A stretch of 64,000 bases of DNA from Microcebus murinus (GCF_040939455.1 NC_134108.1:55319501-55383500); one strand, 5' to 3'. Positions 25,467 through 39,045 are shown, counted from the first letter of the stretch. A program made the numbers and translations. Notes: generated by a model from the letters alone, not told the origin.

Positions 25467-25855
25467 TGTGACATGGGAATAGAGAAAGGGTGTTGGAGGA
25501 ATAAGTAGGGATCTGGTAGAGTTGCATGTTCAATCTCCTGCCTTAGTGAATTTAAGAAAAACATTATTGCCTTGGTAATTGACATTTCTATCTCAATCAG
25601 TGACACAGACTGTCAAATAAAGAAAAGAAAAGAAAGAAAATAACGGATGAAGATCTGCTTTATATTCCAATTGCCATGGAATTCAGATTTGTTTTGCATT
25701 ACATTTTTTCACATTCTATAAACACATATTGTCTATTCAGACGACAATTATACTGAGTAGTTGGGGGCTAGTAACATCATCACCTCTATTATCTGGGTGT
25801 TCAGAAGACTGTACTGTTTCTTGTAATGCTACAGTTTTTGCTGATTCCAAGTATT

Positions 25856-25861
25856 TTTATT
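25856..25861 (-). terminator. GRIK2: Candidate poly(A) signal AATAAA
   Basis: AATAAA in AAGAATAAAAATACTTGG on the minus strand, about 390 nt after the main stop codon. The motif is common by chance in AT-rich DNA. Confidence 0.35.
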
Positions 25862-26146
25862 CTTAATGACTTTTTTACTGGTTACCCTGTTGAGCATTGA
25901 TATTCCATCTCCTGGCAACAGTTGGGCTTCAAAAGGAACCTGTAATTTCTCACTGGACTGCATTTGAAACCAGCCACAAAATGCGCATGTAACATTCTCT
26001 CAGAAGAAGGGAGGAACCCATGATAAACAGTGTAACCCCGTGTAATTTAGTTGATCCATGATGCTTGTAAATCAAGTCTGATCATTGAAACTGCTTAGAT
26101 CACAAGAGTCTCTAGTTCATAGACACAGCGGCATGAGGTAACTCAT

Positions 26147-26152
26147 TTTATT
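26147..26152 (-). terminator. GRIK2: Candidate proximal poly(A) signal AATAAA
   Basis: AATAAA on the minus strand within GCAAAATAAAATGAG, about 94 nt after the main stop codon. Use would give a very short 3' UTR. I cannot judge which signal is used. Confidence 0.35.
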
Positions 26153-26245
26153 TTGCACAGGTTGCATATTTCCACAGGAAACATTCTCGCTAAATTGTTT
26201 GGAAAAAAGACGACAGTTTGTGCTTGGGTGCTTGGCCTCCCAGCT

Positions 26246-26470
<225 letters not shown>

Positions 26471-27624
26471 TCAATATTAAAATCACACTCAACAGACTTG
26501 TCAAAATAGCATCCTTGAAGGTTTAAAAATTTCATTCATTATAAAGATTATAACAAATTGCTATACATTTTAATACATAGCACATGATAACTAAAATATT
26601 TTGTAAAGTGGGCTAGTTTAAAGAAAATCTCCACTTGATACTGAAATGTATGTAATGTATATATTACATTAGTAGTAATGTAATAGCCAACTGGTAATGT
26701 ATATATTACAAGTATATATTGAATAAAATTTTATGATGACATTATGTAAAATTAATTACCATGGGATAGAAACCTACTTTAACATGAAAATATAAACATA
26801 TACAAGTCTATACCAGAAATCCATTATTGAAATTTAAAAAAGGAAGAAATGTACTACTTTGCAGATTACAACATGACATATACAAACTTTCTTTAAACAT
26901 TGATTCTCCATTGTACATCTCAAAACAAAAATAGCACTCACACGGCAAGACATAAAAATATGGAAGACAACTTCTGCTATTTCATTATATCATTTTTGTG
27001 ATTATGCTTATAAAACACTGATGGTGATTAGAAACAAATATGACTTAATCATGAAATGACAAATTATAGCATGCTAAACATCTATGAACAAATGTTAACT
27101 TTTTTGACATTAGCTTGATAACTGAGAGTTGATAAGTAATTTATTCCAAGAGGAAAATAATGACCATATAAATATTTTTTCTTAATTCCCATGTCATTGG
27201 AAATAGATTTGCAAGAAATTTTGTATAGCACAGGCTCATTATCACAGCTTCTCAAAATTCAGATTACAGAATCATATAAATGAAATAAAATTTTCTTAGC
27301 CTCTCTCCCAGCCTGATTGAGACACATGTGTGTTAGTTCCATATAAATCAGATTCATGAACCAACTGCATGTTGTAGTTGAAACTCAGAGGACTGATTCT
27401 TAGGCTATTTCTATGCAAGAAGCAAAACTATAGACAAAAAATGTGGACAAGTATAAAAAATTTACACAATTCTGTAAAGTGATATGAAAACATAATGAAA
27501 TAAACCTAATCATATATGCATGTGAAAACTTATTTGTGTTTTAGTTCCTTTATTGATTATCAACTCAGGCTAATTGCAAGAGAATACAGGATAAAATAAT
27601 ATCATATAAGTGTCTTACTTTTTT

Positions 27625-27895
27625 TGGATACATATTTGTAGTTGGATAGGAAGAAAATGTTCAAGAGATCTATTCTACAGCATGGTGATTCTAGTTAATG
27701 ATGATATATTGTATTCTTAATAATTACTGAGAGTGAATGTTAATATTCACTACAAAAAAGATAACTCTGTGAGGTATAGCATTTGTTAATTAGCTAGATT
27801 TAACCATTTCCATAATGTTTATATGCTTCAAAACATTGTTGTTTATGAAAAATACATGTAATTTTATATGTCAATTTAAAAATAAATTTGAGAAA
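27625..27895 (+). mobile_element. L1 (L1M-type) 3' UTR end
   Basis: GATCTATTCTACAGCATGGTG, TAGTTAATGATGATATATTGT and the terminal TTTAAAAATAAA follow the usual L1M 3' end order. Confidence 0.65.
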
Positions 27896-28309
27896 ATATT
27901 TTGTATGACAAATCTTTTTTTTTTGACAGTTTTATTTCAAATGTTAATCCTATATTACAAATATGCCTGAAACTTTGTCATGGTAGATCTTTTGTGACAC
28001 TAAAAATAATACTTTGAATTAATGAGGTATCTATATGTCAGAGAAGCTGATTCAGAGAGGATAACTGACTCTGCAGCTCATACCTGTGACTCAGCAGGAT
28101 ATTCTGATACTCAGCGGGGAATTTGACATGGTTCTACTACATTCCTGTCCATATGTAGCTCTATCCTCATTCTATTCTCTTTAATGGGTTCTTTACAACC
28201 TTTCTGTAGTAGTCTTTCTAACTCTAGGTCTACCCTGTTCTCCCCAAAGGCTCACAATTACCAGGATAATAAGATTATCAATTTTAAAAACATCAATTAT
28301 TAATGGCAT

Positions 28310-28775
28310 TTTCTTTTCTTGGAAACAGGTCAAATCCAAGTCTGCTATTTTTTCCATCATGATTTCTTTGATTCAGGCCTCTCCCCCTCTTCCTACTTTT
28401 ATCTTTCCCTCTGCCCTGCCCTCCATTTTCTCTACACATCTATTATTACTTGGACCACCATGACTTTTCTGCTTTGCCTCTCCTTGCTCTGGTACTCTGC
28501 TGAATTCTTTCATTCTTCACATCAACCCAACTTTATCCTTTACATCAGGACATGACAAATTTTAACTTAATTAGGAAGATTTTTCTAATTTATCAGGCAC
28601 ATTATTTTTACTTGACTTTATTTTATCCTCTCAGTATTTTGCACTCATTATCCTGTTTTTCTGTCTGGCCTCTGGTCTTCTAGGTATGACTTTCACAGAA
28701 TTGTGAAGAACAGAGATCAGATGCTCATGGTACTGCTTCTATGTAGGAGCTCTTTAAGCGTTGACTGAATTAACA
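28310..28775 (+). mobile_element. L2-like fragment
   Basis: Pyrimidine-rich sequence ending CATGGTACTGCTTCTATGTAGG and TTAAGCGTTGACTGAATT resembles an L2 3' end. Weak and diverged. Confidence 0.4.
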
Positions 28776-29158
28776 ATAGCTACATATAATCCTAATATTT
28801 TAATTCTCACTTAAAAAGTTTTATGCTTCAATTACTAAAAAGAGATTTTCAGATGTAAAAACTTAGAAATTTGTATTGCTACAAGTTATCCAATTAAATC
28901 AGGCAAAACTTTAGCATTTGTTTAAAAACATTAAATTAATAAAAATACTACTTTATTAGCATTTGTAATGGATGATGATTAAATGCTGCTCATGAATTCC
29001 CCATTAACTACAGAGTCATTGCCATTTATTCTGTGTTAAATTATAGAGTTCTGAAATTCATGAATTATATTTCTATTAAAGGATTTATGTGGCAGCTGAC
29101 AGCCAGCATATGGACACAATGTTTCTTGTTGCTTAATACCTACTATTAGATGTACCTA

Positions 29159-29278
29159 TTAAGAACATGATGAGAATGATGATGAAGATGATGATGATGA
29201 CAACACTGTAGAAATGGAAAAATCTGACTCCGAAATAGGGAGGAATACATAGTCTTGAGGTAACTTAGTCTTGGCTCT
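29159..29278 (-). CDS. GRIK2: GRIK2 alternative C-terminal exon, 39-residue serine-rich tail (GluK2c type)
   Basis: After the acceptor TTTCAACAG the minus strand encodes RAKTKLPQDYVFLPISESDF, then SISTVL, eight serines, FSSCS and TAA. This matches the serine-rich third tail reported for human GRIK2 (892 residues, as I recall it). Here the predicted protein is 893 residues, with differences in and before the serine run. The serines come from a TCA-type repeat (GAT/TGA repeat on the plus strand, 29167-29200), so tail length may vary between species or alleles. The tail lacks a PDZ ligand. A GT donor follows at once (TAATAG|GTACAT, exon 29156-29278, 123 nt) and another lies 16 nt further (AGTAG|GTATTA). 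The stop is therefore very close to either junction. A different frame here gives a 91-codon open run that is only a shadow. Confidence 0.92.
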   Translation of the reverse strand, partial: RAKTKLPQDYVFLPISESDFSISTVLSSSSSSSSFSSCS

Positions 29279-30785
29279 CTGTTGAAACATTTAACAGAAG
29301 AATTGATTAGATAATATAACATGGTCAAAGCTTGATCCTGTTGACACTTAAAAATGTTATAGGATGTGAAAAACGTTAAAATTTTTAAATAAGTCTGCTT
29401 TAAAATCCATAAATATCCCAAATGTTAAATAATTTATAACATCCTCTTCTTGGCAATCTAAATTCTTGGGCATTTTGATTATATTAGTTTCAAAACAGAT
29501 AGAAGATAATTATTGATTAATATTTTATCTATACTAAGAGAGTAATCTAAGCAACTGATTTCCTTAGGAAAAGAAATCTTACAAACATACATACACAGTC
29601 AACTATGAATGATTCAATTTTATGTTTTGTAAGTTAAGGGGTAAACTCTGTATTTAGTACCCTATACTTACTTCAGACTATAAATAAGGACATATAAAAC
29701 TATTATTAAGTAATTTTATATAATATTAAATATATAACGCTGAGTAAAATAAAATGTAGTTTTAAAAACCCTCCAAAGGCCAGAAGTATCTGAAGTTAAT
29801 TATATTCACAAATTTAGAAACTATCTCAAAATTGTGAAAGTGTAATCCTCCACTGCCATTTTAAGTTTTATGTCATTTACAAAGCCATTAGAAAGTAACA
29901 AATTTTAGTTAAGTAACCTTTCATAAATCAATGGTCTTGATTACATAATGACAAAATTCCCTTTTTTAGTAATTTCTCCCTGAATAAACTAAATTTTGTC
30001 AGCTCCTTTTTTGACCTATGAAAGCAAGTTTACCTGAAAAATAGTTTTATTTTAGGTTACTAATAAAGTCACTGTCAGATAATAGGGTCTCTTCTCACTT
30101 ATAGAATAATTCTAACGCATTATAAAACTTTGAAAACCTTTAGATTTGAGCAAGATTTTAGAATTAACATGGCAAATTAAAGGATATTTAATGATATTAT
30201 AAAGTAATTTCGCTTGTGGTACTAGGGCAAACACATATTCTTTTCTTGTTAGAGCTTTAGAAGGTCCACATCTTGATCTATGCAAGTATCTAAACTTGAA
30301 ACTGTACAAAGTTTTGTGAAATCCAGTCATTTCTCTGGGCTGTGCACTGTCAAAAAGTTACTATGTCTGACTTTTAAATAAAGTTCTTGCTTGTTATCTT
30401 GCAATAGAGAAAATTTTCCTTTATACTTCACATAATGACTGAAATTTATTTAAAGTCTTTTATTGGACTATGAAATAAGTCTTCTAACAACTCAAGTGTA
30501 CTTAACAAGCATTTCCCAGGTTATAATAAAAAGGAAGAAGAAAATAAAAGAAAGATGTGAAAAAAGAAAAGGAGGAAAGAAGAGATGGAGGTCTGGAGGA
30601 AGGAAGAACAAAAGAGAAGGACAACTATCTTGCTTTTGAAATCACTTTTCCTCAGTAGTGGAAACCCATGCATTGTGTCATTAAATAAAATAAGTTCCTT
30701 GGAGTGAAAACAACAATAAAAATGCTTCTCCACATTAATATAACAGACTACAAAAAGAAAAAAAGAAAGTCACAAGGATACTAAC
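29279..30785 (-). other. GRIK2: GRIK2 intron between the two minor C-terminal exons
   Basis: AT-rich and free of repeats I recognise except a purine-rich stretch on the plus strand at 30528-30615, which is pyrimidine-rich in the transcript. No coding exon was seen. Confidence 0.6.
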
Positions 30786-30824
30786 CATTATTAAAAACCT
30801 CTTTTAGTAAGTTTCAAAAGTTTA

Positions 30825-30872
30825 CTAAACAGTGTCTGGATGGTATGGTGGCACTAACCAAATAGAAGATTC
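30825..30872 (-). CDS. GRIK2: GRIK2 alternative C-terminal exon, short 15-residue tail (GluK2b type, 869-residue protein)
   Basis: After the acceptor TTTTCAG the minus strand reads ESSIWLVPPYHPDTV and then TAG. This is the short alternative tail known for GluK2 (GluR6b). Joined in phase 0 to Lys854 it gives 869 residues. It lacks the SUMO site, the palmitoylated cysteines and the ETMA PDZ ligand of the main form, so this subunit should traffic and anchor differently. No 3' end is evident nearby. A fair donor, ATG|GTTAGT, would end the exon at 30786, making it 87 nt. If used, the stop codon sits 39 nt before the splice junction, under the usual 50-55 nt limit for nonsense-mediated decay. The coding identity is firm; the 3' border is inferred. 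Confidence 0.95.
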   Translation of the reverse strand, partial: ESSIWLVPPYHPDTV

Positions 30873-32299
30873 CTGAAAATGAAAATTTAAATCTTTTGAG
30901 CTGTTAGCATGTATAATTACATTTAAATTTGTAAACTCTTTATAAAATTCATTATATTTAATGAGGCATCTTGTATTTACACATCTCTAATTCTTTAAAC
31001 AATGAAGGTCTGGAAATCCTAAATACATGAACTTGGTCATATTTACCTTGATTTTTTGTTGTTGTTAAAGCTCTATTTTGTATTTTGAGTATAATAATAA
31101 AACACATAAATAGTCCACAGATAAATGTTGTTAAGGATATAGTTATGTTGCAGCATAATTTATTTTTAATAGCTTAACTTTCTGATTTACAGATATATTT
31201 ATAGAATAACATGATATTACAGCATTTGGAGAAGCACAGATTTTTTTTTTTAATATTAGAAAGTTGTAACCATGCTCCACATTGAGCACTGACATATTTA
31301 AACTTCATTTTTAAGTTAAAAACCATTATATTTAGCAATGAATTTAAAAAAAATAACTGAAAAAAATAACCAGTTTGATTTTTTTAAACTTTGAAACTCA
31401 TCATTCTCCTGTTGACTATATGTATTTATTTATCACCAGAACAGAAAGTAATAAAATATTATATGTTACTTTCAAATCTGCATTTAGTACTTATTTTTAC
31501 AGAGGAAACTATTTTATGTATCTTGCTGTTCTATTCTTTAATAGTATAAAATTAACTAATGGTATTCCAATATGATTATTCACTCAGAGTAATTTCTAAT
31601 CATTTTTGCATATAATTTCTATTTAGAGCCCTACCAAAATACCTTTGAGCTGCTTCTATCAGGTATTACACCACATTGTTCTGATATATCAACCAAGTTG
31701 ATTTTGTTTGTCATTTAAGTTATTTGTTAGCTAATTGTGGATATGTAATCCATTCTCAGACATTTTCTAATTAGTTTCTGACTCCAGTATGCCATTTGCC
31801 CAAGAATTGTGCTTTATATGTAGTGGAGACAAATCAAAACAGTCACTGTGATCAACTATAGAAAATTATCCTATATTAGATAATAAGTAAACTAAATAAT
31901 AAATAAAATGGATTAATATGTATGAGGTGTGATATATAATATTTTACATAATATTGTATTAAATAAGAAAAGTAAATATCATTTAATGTGATCAATTACA
32001 TTTTTTTCTTTTGATTTATACTATTTTTAATTGGCAGCCTTTTAAAGATATCAAACAGCTATTGCTATGCATCAGAAGTATGAATTGACCTAAGGCTAAA
32101 TGAATGTAACAGTGAAGCAATGAGAGATGAAAAATGACTGGTTAAATCACTCATGTTAAAAAATATATAGCAACTTTGATCTTGATATTCAGTTTTAGAA
32201 CAGCTATCTTTTTGAAAAAGTTATATTATTTACATAAGCTACGCAGCTAGAAGACTTTATGTGTAGGCTTGTTAGTGATCCTTTTGATTAATCACTTAA

Positions 32300-32420
32300 T
32301 TTTACAGCTAGAAAGACTAAAACCTAAAAAGTCAAGTTATATATCTATGGTAATGAGAATAAGTCATATCAGAGCTGAGACAGGAACCCTATTTTCTTGA
32401 CTTTCATTCTATGAATGCTA
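32300..32420. repeat. MIR-like fragment
   Basis: Motifs TTTTACAGCTAGAAAGAC and CAGAGCTGAGACAGGAACCC resemble the MIR core and 3' part. Confidence 0.5.
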
Positions 32421-35400
32421 TATCATATTAACCTGCCTCATTAATAATGATTTCATTCACAGGCTGAACGTTTTATCTGGACTCCAATCTTACTAAATGC
32501 TAATTTTTTGAATTCTAAATTATAAATCAGACAGAAAAAAAAGAGGGGGAAAATACAAATCTCTTTTTGCGAATTAAATGACAAAGCATCCTTTAGCCAT
32601 GTGTTAGTCTGGATTATTTTACACTGACAAACATAACCAAAGGTTAAAATATTCTCAGAAAGGTTTACTCTTACAGAAATAGTTACTCAATATCTTCATA
32701 TTGCATTTTGCAAATACAATGAGACAGAGAAAAATAGAGCATAGTTATACATTTGTACACTTCTTCTCTTTAAACTAGAAAAATCAATAAATAAGGTCTG
32801 ACAAGCCTCAACACCACTTTAGTCAACACGCTGTCAAATGCATTTTAAGAAAAAGTAATATTAATCATCACATTTTTGCTGATAGTCATAATGATGAAAT
32901 TTTTTAAGAAAAGTATAACATCCAAATTACTGATGCTTAATTCCAGGAAAGCTCTCTTTTCCTAAAATCCAGAAGTTAAAATGTATCAGCTTTATTAACA
33001 TAATGCTAATGATATTATAAAAACAGCTGCTTACCGTATGCCAGTTTTGTGCAAGAAAACCCAACTATGTGTATTAACTATCTTAATTCTTAAAGCACTT
33101 TCCTTAACTATTGATAAGCTTATGTTTTTATTTATTTATTCATTTTTCATTTATTTATTTTAAAAGGAGTATAGAAAAGCTAAGTAATTTTATCTAAGGC
33201 TAAACAAAATAGCTATGTTTGCAAGTCTTCTTAATTCCAAAAGTTACTATGTAAGAAAGTGAAATAATTAGATTGCTTATGATCAAATCACACAATCTGT
33301 TTATCTAATTCAGACTCCTAATCCACATATTTTTCTTAGTGCAACTTTAAGGAGAAAGAAAGATAGTTAAATATTCTACTCCCATTTTGTACAACATGGT
33401 ATACTTTAAACAGCATTAGACTAGGCATCTTTGCCCTTGAGAAACCCTTGATATCCTTATCACCATCTTCACAATACGAATAATATTAATAGTATTTGCA
33501 AGGCTTTTAGCGTAGTTTTGTATACAGATGAGATATTACACTTTGAAAACTCTTAAGTCATTTATAAAAATACGGTACTAAGATGTTGTCTGTCAAACTA
33601 CAATCTTAATTTCAAAACTCCACTCATGGGCATAAAAAGAACATGGGTTATCATAGACAAATTACTTGAATATCCTTTAGCTGATTTAGAAGTAGATTAG
33701 TGAGTAAAATGAAGATTGGCACCTCATTTCGAAGTACAGTATTTTATATTTAAACATAAAGACATTTAAAAAGCCATCCAGTTAGTCCTTATATAGATTT
33801 TTAATGGAATTTGAGAGATATTCCACTCTCAGAAAAAGGCAGTGATTTAAGAACAATACAAAATGGACAATTTCTCCAAAGTTTATTTGCAACTTTTAAT
33901 TTCTCAAGACGATGCTTTACAGCTGTATTTTTAACATTGAATATTTACTTAGAACCTTTAACTTCTGAAAAGGTAAATTCAGTTAAAATTCTTACATCAA
34001 TTGTAATTAGTGAAAGTATACATATTTTGTGATGTGTAAACAGGCATTAATGAGCAAACCAGTATCGAATGCAATCTTTACTGAGAATTTATAATACTGC
34101 TTGAATTCATTTACCTTATCCAAAAAGTAGATTCTTTTAAAAAAGCATTTCTCCTATTCGAACTAATTCTTCAACATTTTGAAAGCAATTTGTATACAGG
34201 GATCTGTGGACACCTGTTTTCATTCTTCTGTTTCCATGAAATACTGATTCAGCCAGCTTTGAAAAGTATTTTCCTTATAAATAATCTTTACCTAGCATCC
34301 CTATTTTTGTAGGTTTAAACTAAACTGCTCTAATTTACTTATCATTCCCCAATATTTCACTTATTTGTGCTTCTAATTCTCTGATTTATAGCCATTTTCT
34401 AAACTTGTTATTCAACTATACGCTGAAGTAAATTCTAGGTGCCCTCGAAAAGATTTTTTTAAACTATCAATGACTGGAAAAATACCATTAATTAGAGATT
34501 ATCGTGGATAAGATTCACCAGAGTTCCATAATAGAAAAAAAAATACGTCGACTAGAATATGTTCTGAACAACAATAACACAACACATTTCCTGAAATATA
34601 ATTCAACCATTTTAGAGTGAAGATAGAACAAAAAAATACATGTTCAAGATGGGACACTTATCTCACAAACTCAGTATCTTAGCAATAATTTGTATTTTTT
34701 AATTCTGAGACATATTTACTATAGTTTACACTGAGTAATAAAAAAAGGAATATGTTTGGTTTTATCTTAAGGGTTTTTTTTTTCATGTCATGAAACTTAA
34801 TAATTTATGTTCAAGCCATTCAATAAAAACAATTTGTATAGGCAAATCCATCTTAAATTACATGGGAAAGAAAATATTTCTATATACAAGTCAGACAAAA
34901 ACAGATCAACCTATATGTTATGTTGTTATTCTTGCTGAAAATCAAAAGAAGGCAGAATTATGTATATCTTTTAAAAGATGACATATTGAAATATTTTTAA
35001 AATGAGTAATTTCAAACACAAATTAACAAATCATAATTATGTAATAAAATAGTTTTATACATTTTTGCAATGCCTTGTAATTCATGCTTACAAAGCCAAT
35101 GTATTATCATTAATATTACCAGAGAAAAAAAGATTATTGATATTAAGCAATTTGTTTCAGCTATAAGTAAGTCTTAGAGAAAAAAGATCTTTTAAACAAA
35201 TACACTTAAAATGCAAAGATGATTGTTTCAAATATATAACAGTTTCTTGCATTGCTTACTCAGTGAACATTAAGTAGCAATATAATTAAAATATAACAAA
35301 AGTAAGTCAAAAAGGAAATTAATTCTAAAGTACACATATTGATTAGTTACTTTTTCATATATATTCAGACAAGAAAAACATCTTGAAATTTTATTTCAAA

Positions 35401-38400
35401 ATTCTGATTAAATAAAAATTATGTATCCTTGATGAATTAATATTTATATCACAAAGCCATTTTATAAAAATTATGATACACCATCTTGTGGTTATCTGAA
35501 AGGAATGCAATTTACAGTTTTAAATTTTTTAAGGTCCACATGTTTCAGTTTTATTTTCTATTTATTTTCCTCATTCAGGAATGATATATTTCTATACTAT
35601 TCTTAATTATAAAATAACTTGGAAATATCACAAAGGCTATAGTCCTGAAGAGCTATTTGTTTTCATTAATATTTTATAATATAAGTGCTATAAAAACATT
35701 ATATTTCTACCTTTAACTTCGAGTATTTATTACTATAATTTCATCATCATCATTCTTAGAGGTAAGACTTGATATGGAAAAATGTTACTCATAAATTTAT
35801 TCATAAAGTTCATAATTCAACTAAACTCTGTTTTTGTTGTATCTGACAGACAATTTACATAAAGATAGAACAGTTCATTTGTACTTTCAAAAAATACTTG
35901 AATACCATGGACTAAAGGAAGAAGAATGAAAAAGGGTAGAGAGAAGAGACATGAGATAAAGCAAAATGGGTTGGAATTGTGACCCAAACATTCTTGCTTA
36001 CCTTTAATATGCAAAATGCAATTAATTGCAGATTTAGTTTTCAATAAACATTTACTGAGTAAATAAGTAATTTCATAAGTGTTGACTTTACTTTTGAAAT
36101 TTAAGAAATCTAGGCTAAAGACACAAGTATGATAAATGAAAGTAAACTGAATTTCTGTATGTACTCATGAATATCTTGATAAAATCTAGGAATATCTTAT
36201 ATCTTATTTTAATAAACTAGTTAAGGTGTTAAACAGCCATACAGACCAAACCAAGAAATCTTTTTGTCAAGATAAATGAAAAAGAATTGAGTCTAAGAAC
36301 TTAATTTATCACAACAATAAAATGAGTCACTTTCAATAAATCCATAATTATTTACCATTTTAAATTATATAGAAAAATATGCTTTTTTCTTTAGATAGAC
36401 TGTTAAAAATAGGTTACTAGAATCAACTTTATTATAAATTTAATTAGTAGATAGATAAATATTATGGTGCCAAGCACTGTTTGAGGCCCTATAGATACAA
36501 ACAATGAAGAATCTGATAGGAGAAATGCACCAACACACAGAAACCAACACATATGAATCAAATAGTACGATAAGAGATAATAGAAATATGCATAGGGGTT
36601 TACAAAGTATAGTATCTAGGTTTAATGCTGAAAATGGTTTGAAATGAGCCAAATACCTTCTTGACTTTGTCAAAAGTGAAGAAATATTTTTAGATGATGA
36701 TAGTACCTAAAATCAGCTAAGTAAAAAAGTAAGATATATGGTCAAATATTTTTTTTCATTGTAATAGGAAATAACAACCTATGTCTGCCTTGTAGAAATA
36801 AGCTATATCCTGTGTGCAAAGCCATTATATCTACTGATTAGTGAAAGCTTTCTAGACAAGTTGATGCCTCATCTTAAATATCTAATCTAAAATACTGGTG
36901 AGAGTGTGCAAGGTAGAAAAATGGACAAGGTTGGCTCCAGTCAAAAGGAAGAGTATGATCTTGGGAAACTGCAAGTTATTTAGTGTGGCTATAGTAAAGA
37001 TGCAAATTGGAGAGAAGCAAAAAATAAAACCACAACAGTGAACAGGTACAGGTCCTGAAGGGTCTCATCTGCTAGGCTACGGAATTTGGATTTCATTTTG
37101 GAGGCTATGTGGAAACAGTGTGTGAAAGCATAAGGGAGTGTGACTATAGTGCTCACGTAATACCAACTCAGTTGTTTCTTTCTAGAGTAATGTTAATGCT
37201 TTATCCGTTTCTATTTTCAAAAAGCTGTATTAATTTCATTTTCCTGATTTTAGAAGGCCATATAGGTACATGGAATAAGTACATAGATCTGGTTGATATC
37301 TAAGAAATTCAACTAAACTTCTTATTAATAATAATGAAGCAGGTTATATTATAGAATTAAATTCTTACACTTTTTTTCTAAACATAATGCTTGTAAAAAA
37401 AATTGGAATAGAGACACAGCTAGGTAAATCAGATGAACAAGACACACAGAGATAAGAACAATAGAATACCACATATTGTCAAGAGATTAATTGATTTGTT
37501 TTATTTTAATACTGAGCTATAACTTAGAGAAAATAATTACATATGAATGATTTAAGATTCCAAAAAGAAAACTCAAATTCTTTCTATAATTTTTGGACTA
37601 TTTTTGCATTAACTAAATATCACATTTATTGACAAATTGTAATTAAAATAGTAACTGATACTTTCATATTTTCTTCTTCAGTTAGTCCTTTGGATTTAAT
37701 TTCAAAACTCATTTTGACAACGTAAAAAGAATTATAACATAGAAAGTGTACTTAGACATAATCATCAGTCACACAAATGCAACCAATATTTGATTTAGGC
37801 AAATCAGTAGAAAAGCCATCCTAAATGTTATCGAAAAGTAAATCATGTGATTGAGTTTTTCAAAATTTTGAATTAGTTATTATAGTCATGGACAGCGTAG
37901 GGTTATCAAAATATTCATTTATAAAAACATTATTATACTTGTTAAATACTATAGTCAAGCAACAAGGTAGAAATGCTGTACCCAAAATTCTTATTCTGGA
38001 AAGGGTAGGGAATCATGACATAAATTGTTAAAGACAAAGGAAGATTTTTATTTCAAAAATAGTTCTAAAGGTAAGCATCTCAAAGAATTAGCAAAGTTTG
38101 TTTACCTTGTATTCTTCTATGGTATTATTTTTAAAATGTCACGTTTCTGCTTTTTGTATTTACCAATAAAAATTCATAAATCTTTTAAATGTTACAGATT
38201 ATATAATATCACTCTGCCACAAAAGCTAAAATTGTCTAAAAAATGATGATTTTTATTAAAAACAAGAGATGTTTACATACAAAAGACTAAATAAAGTATT
38301 ACAATACTTTAAAATGTTAGTTATTTCATGTCCAGAGTTATAAATTTATATACAAAAGGTATTATGTATCATCTGAAAGTGGGATTTTTCTCCACTTATC

Positions 38401-39016
38401 CTCATATTTATAGAAATGAGGTAATTATTGCAGTAGAAATGTAGAATCTGAATGGGGCAACAAACTTTTCAAAGATAGAATACAAAAAACATTTATAAAA
38501 ATGACTAAATGTATTGAAATCCAAAGAAAAATTGTGATAGTCTCAATATTTTTGAGATTTATACATAATCTTATAAAGACTCTGGTACAAGAAAATAAAG
38601 AACTAATTAAAAATAATATTAAATGGTGAAAAAGAAACTCTGATATTTTTACACATTCATTAATGTGTAAAATTAACTGCAATTTCTCCAATGCAAGCTG
38701 AGATTTTTTTCAACTAGAAATTTGTTGGACTAAAGATATTCTAATAAAATTTTCCTTTACTTTGTTAACTGGTAGTATATCTTAAAACCCTCTTTTCCAT
38801 TTGCAAGGAAGTAGTTTTTTCTTTCGTATTCCAGTTTCTAATTCTTGTTTCCATCATTAACTATATCCCTCCATGAAACTAACTGCAAGGAACTTCAAAC
38901 CATAAAAGTATTTCTTTTCCCAGTGTGCAATAAGAGCAGAAATAGCCATTTGTCCTGAAGGTGGCTACATTAAACACATTACAATTAAATTAAAAGTCAT
39001 AAATGTGATTATGAGT

Positions 39017-39045
39017 CTTTGTGAAATGTAACATATTTCACAAAG
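39017..39045. repeat. Short perfect hairpin in the intron after the M4 exon
   Basis: CTTTGTGAAAT at 39017-39027 and its exact complement ATTTCACAAAG at 39035-39045, separated by 7 bases. It lies 146-174 nt inside the intron after the donor at 39190. Confidence 0.85.

Larger units (their letters stand above)
24600..26245 (-). other. GRIK2: Probable GRIK2 3' UTR
   Basis: The 1.65 kb following the TAA of the main tail is free of recognisable transposons and more mixed in base composition than the flanks, as expected of a conserved UTR. Read on the minus strand it has AATAAA at 26152-26147 (about 95 nt after the stop), 25861-25856 and 25466-25461. It also holds a strong inverted repeat at 24875-25039. 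A run of 21 A (minus strand, 24584-24564) lies at the far end and may prime cDNA internally. The left border is a guess; the open runs in this stretch (for example 24649-24906 plus) show no protein likeness. Confidence 0.6.

Noticed and set aside
29146..29421. 91-codon minus-strand open frame with a His-rich end
   Set aside because: It is a different frame of the serine-rich tail exon and runs through the intron acceptor; the true frame is the one giving eight serines.
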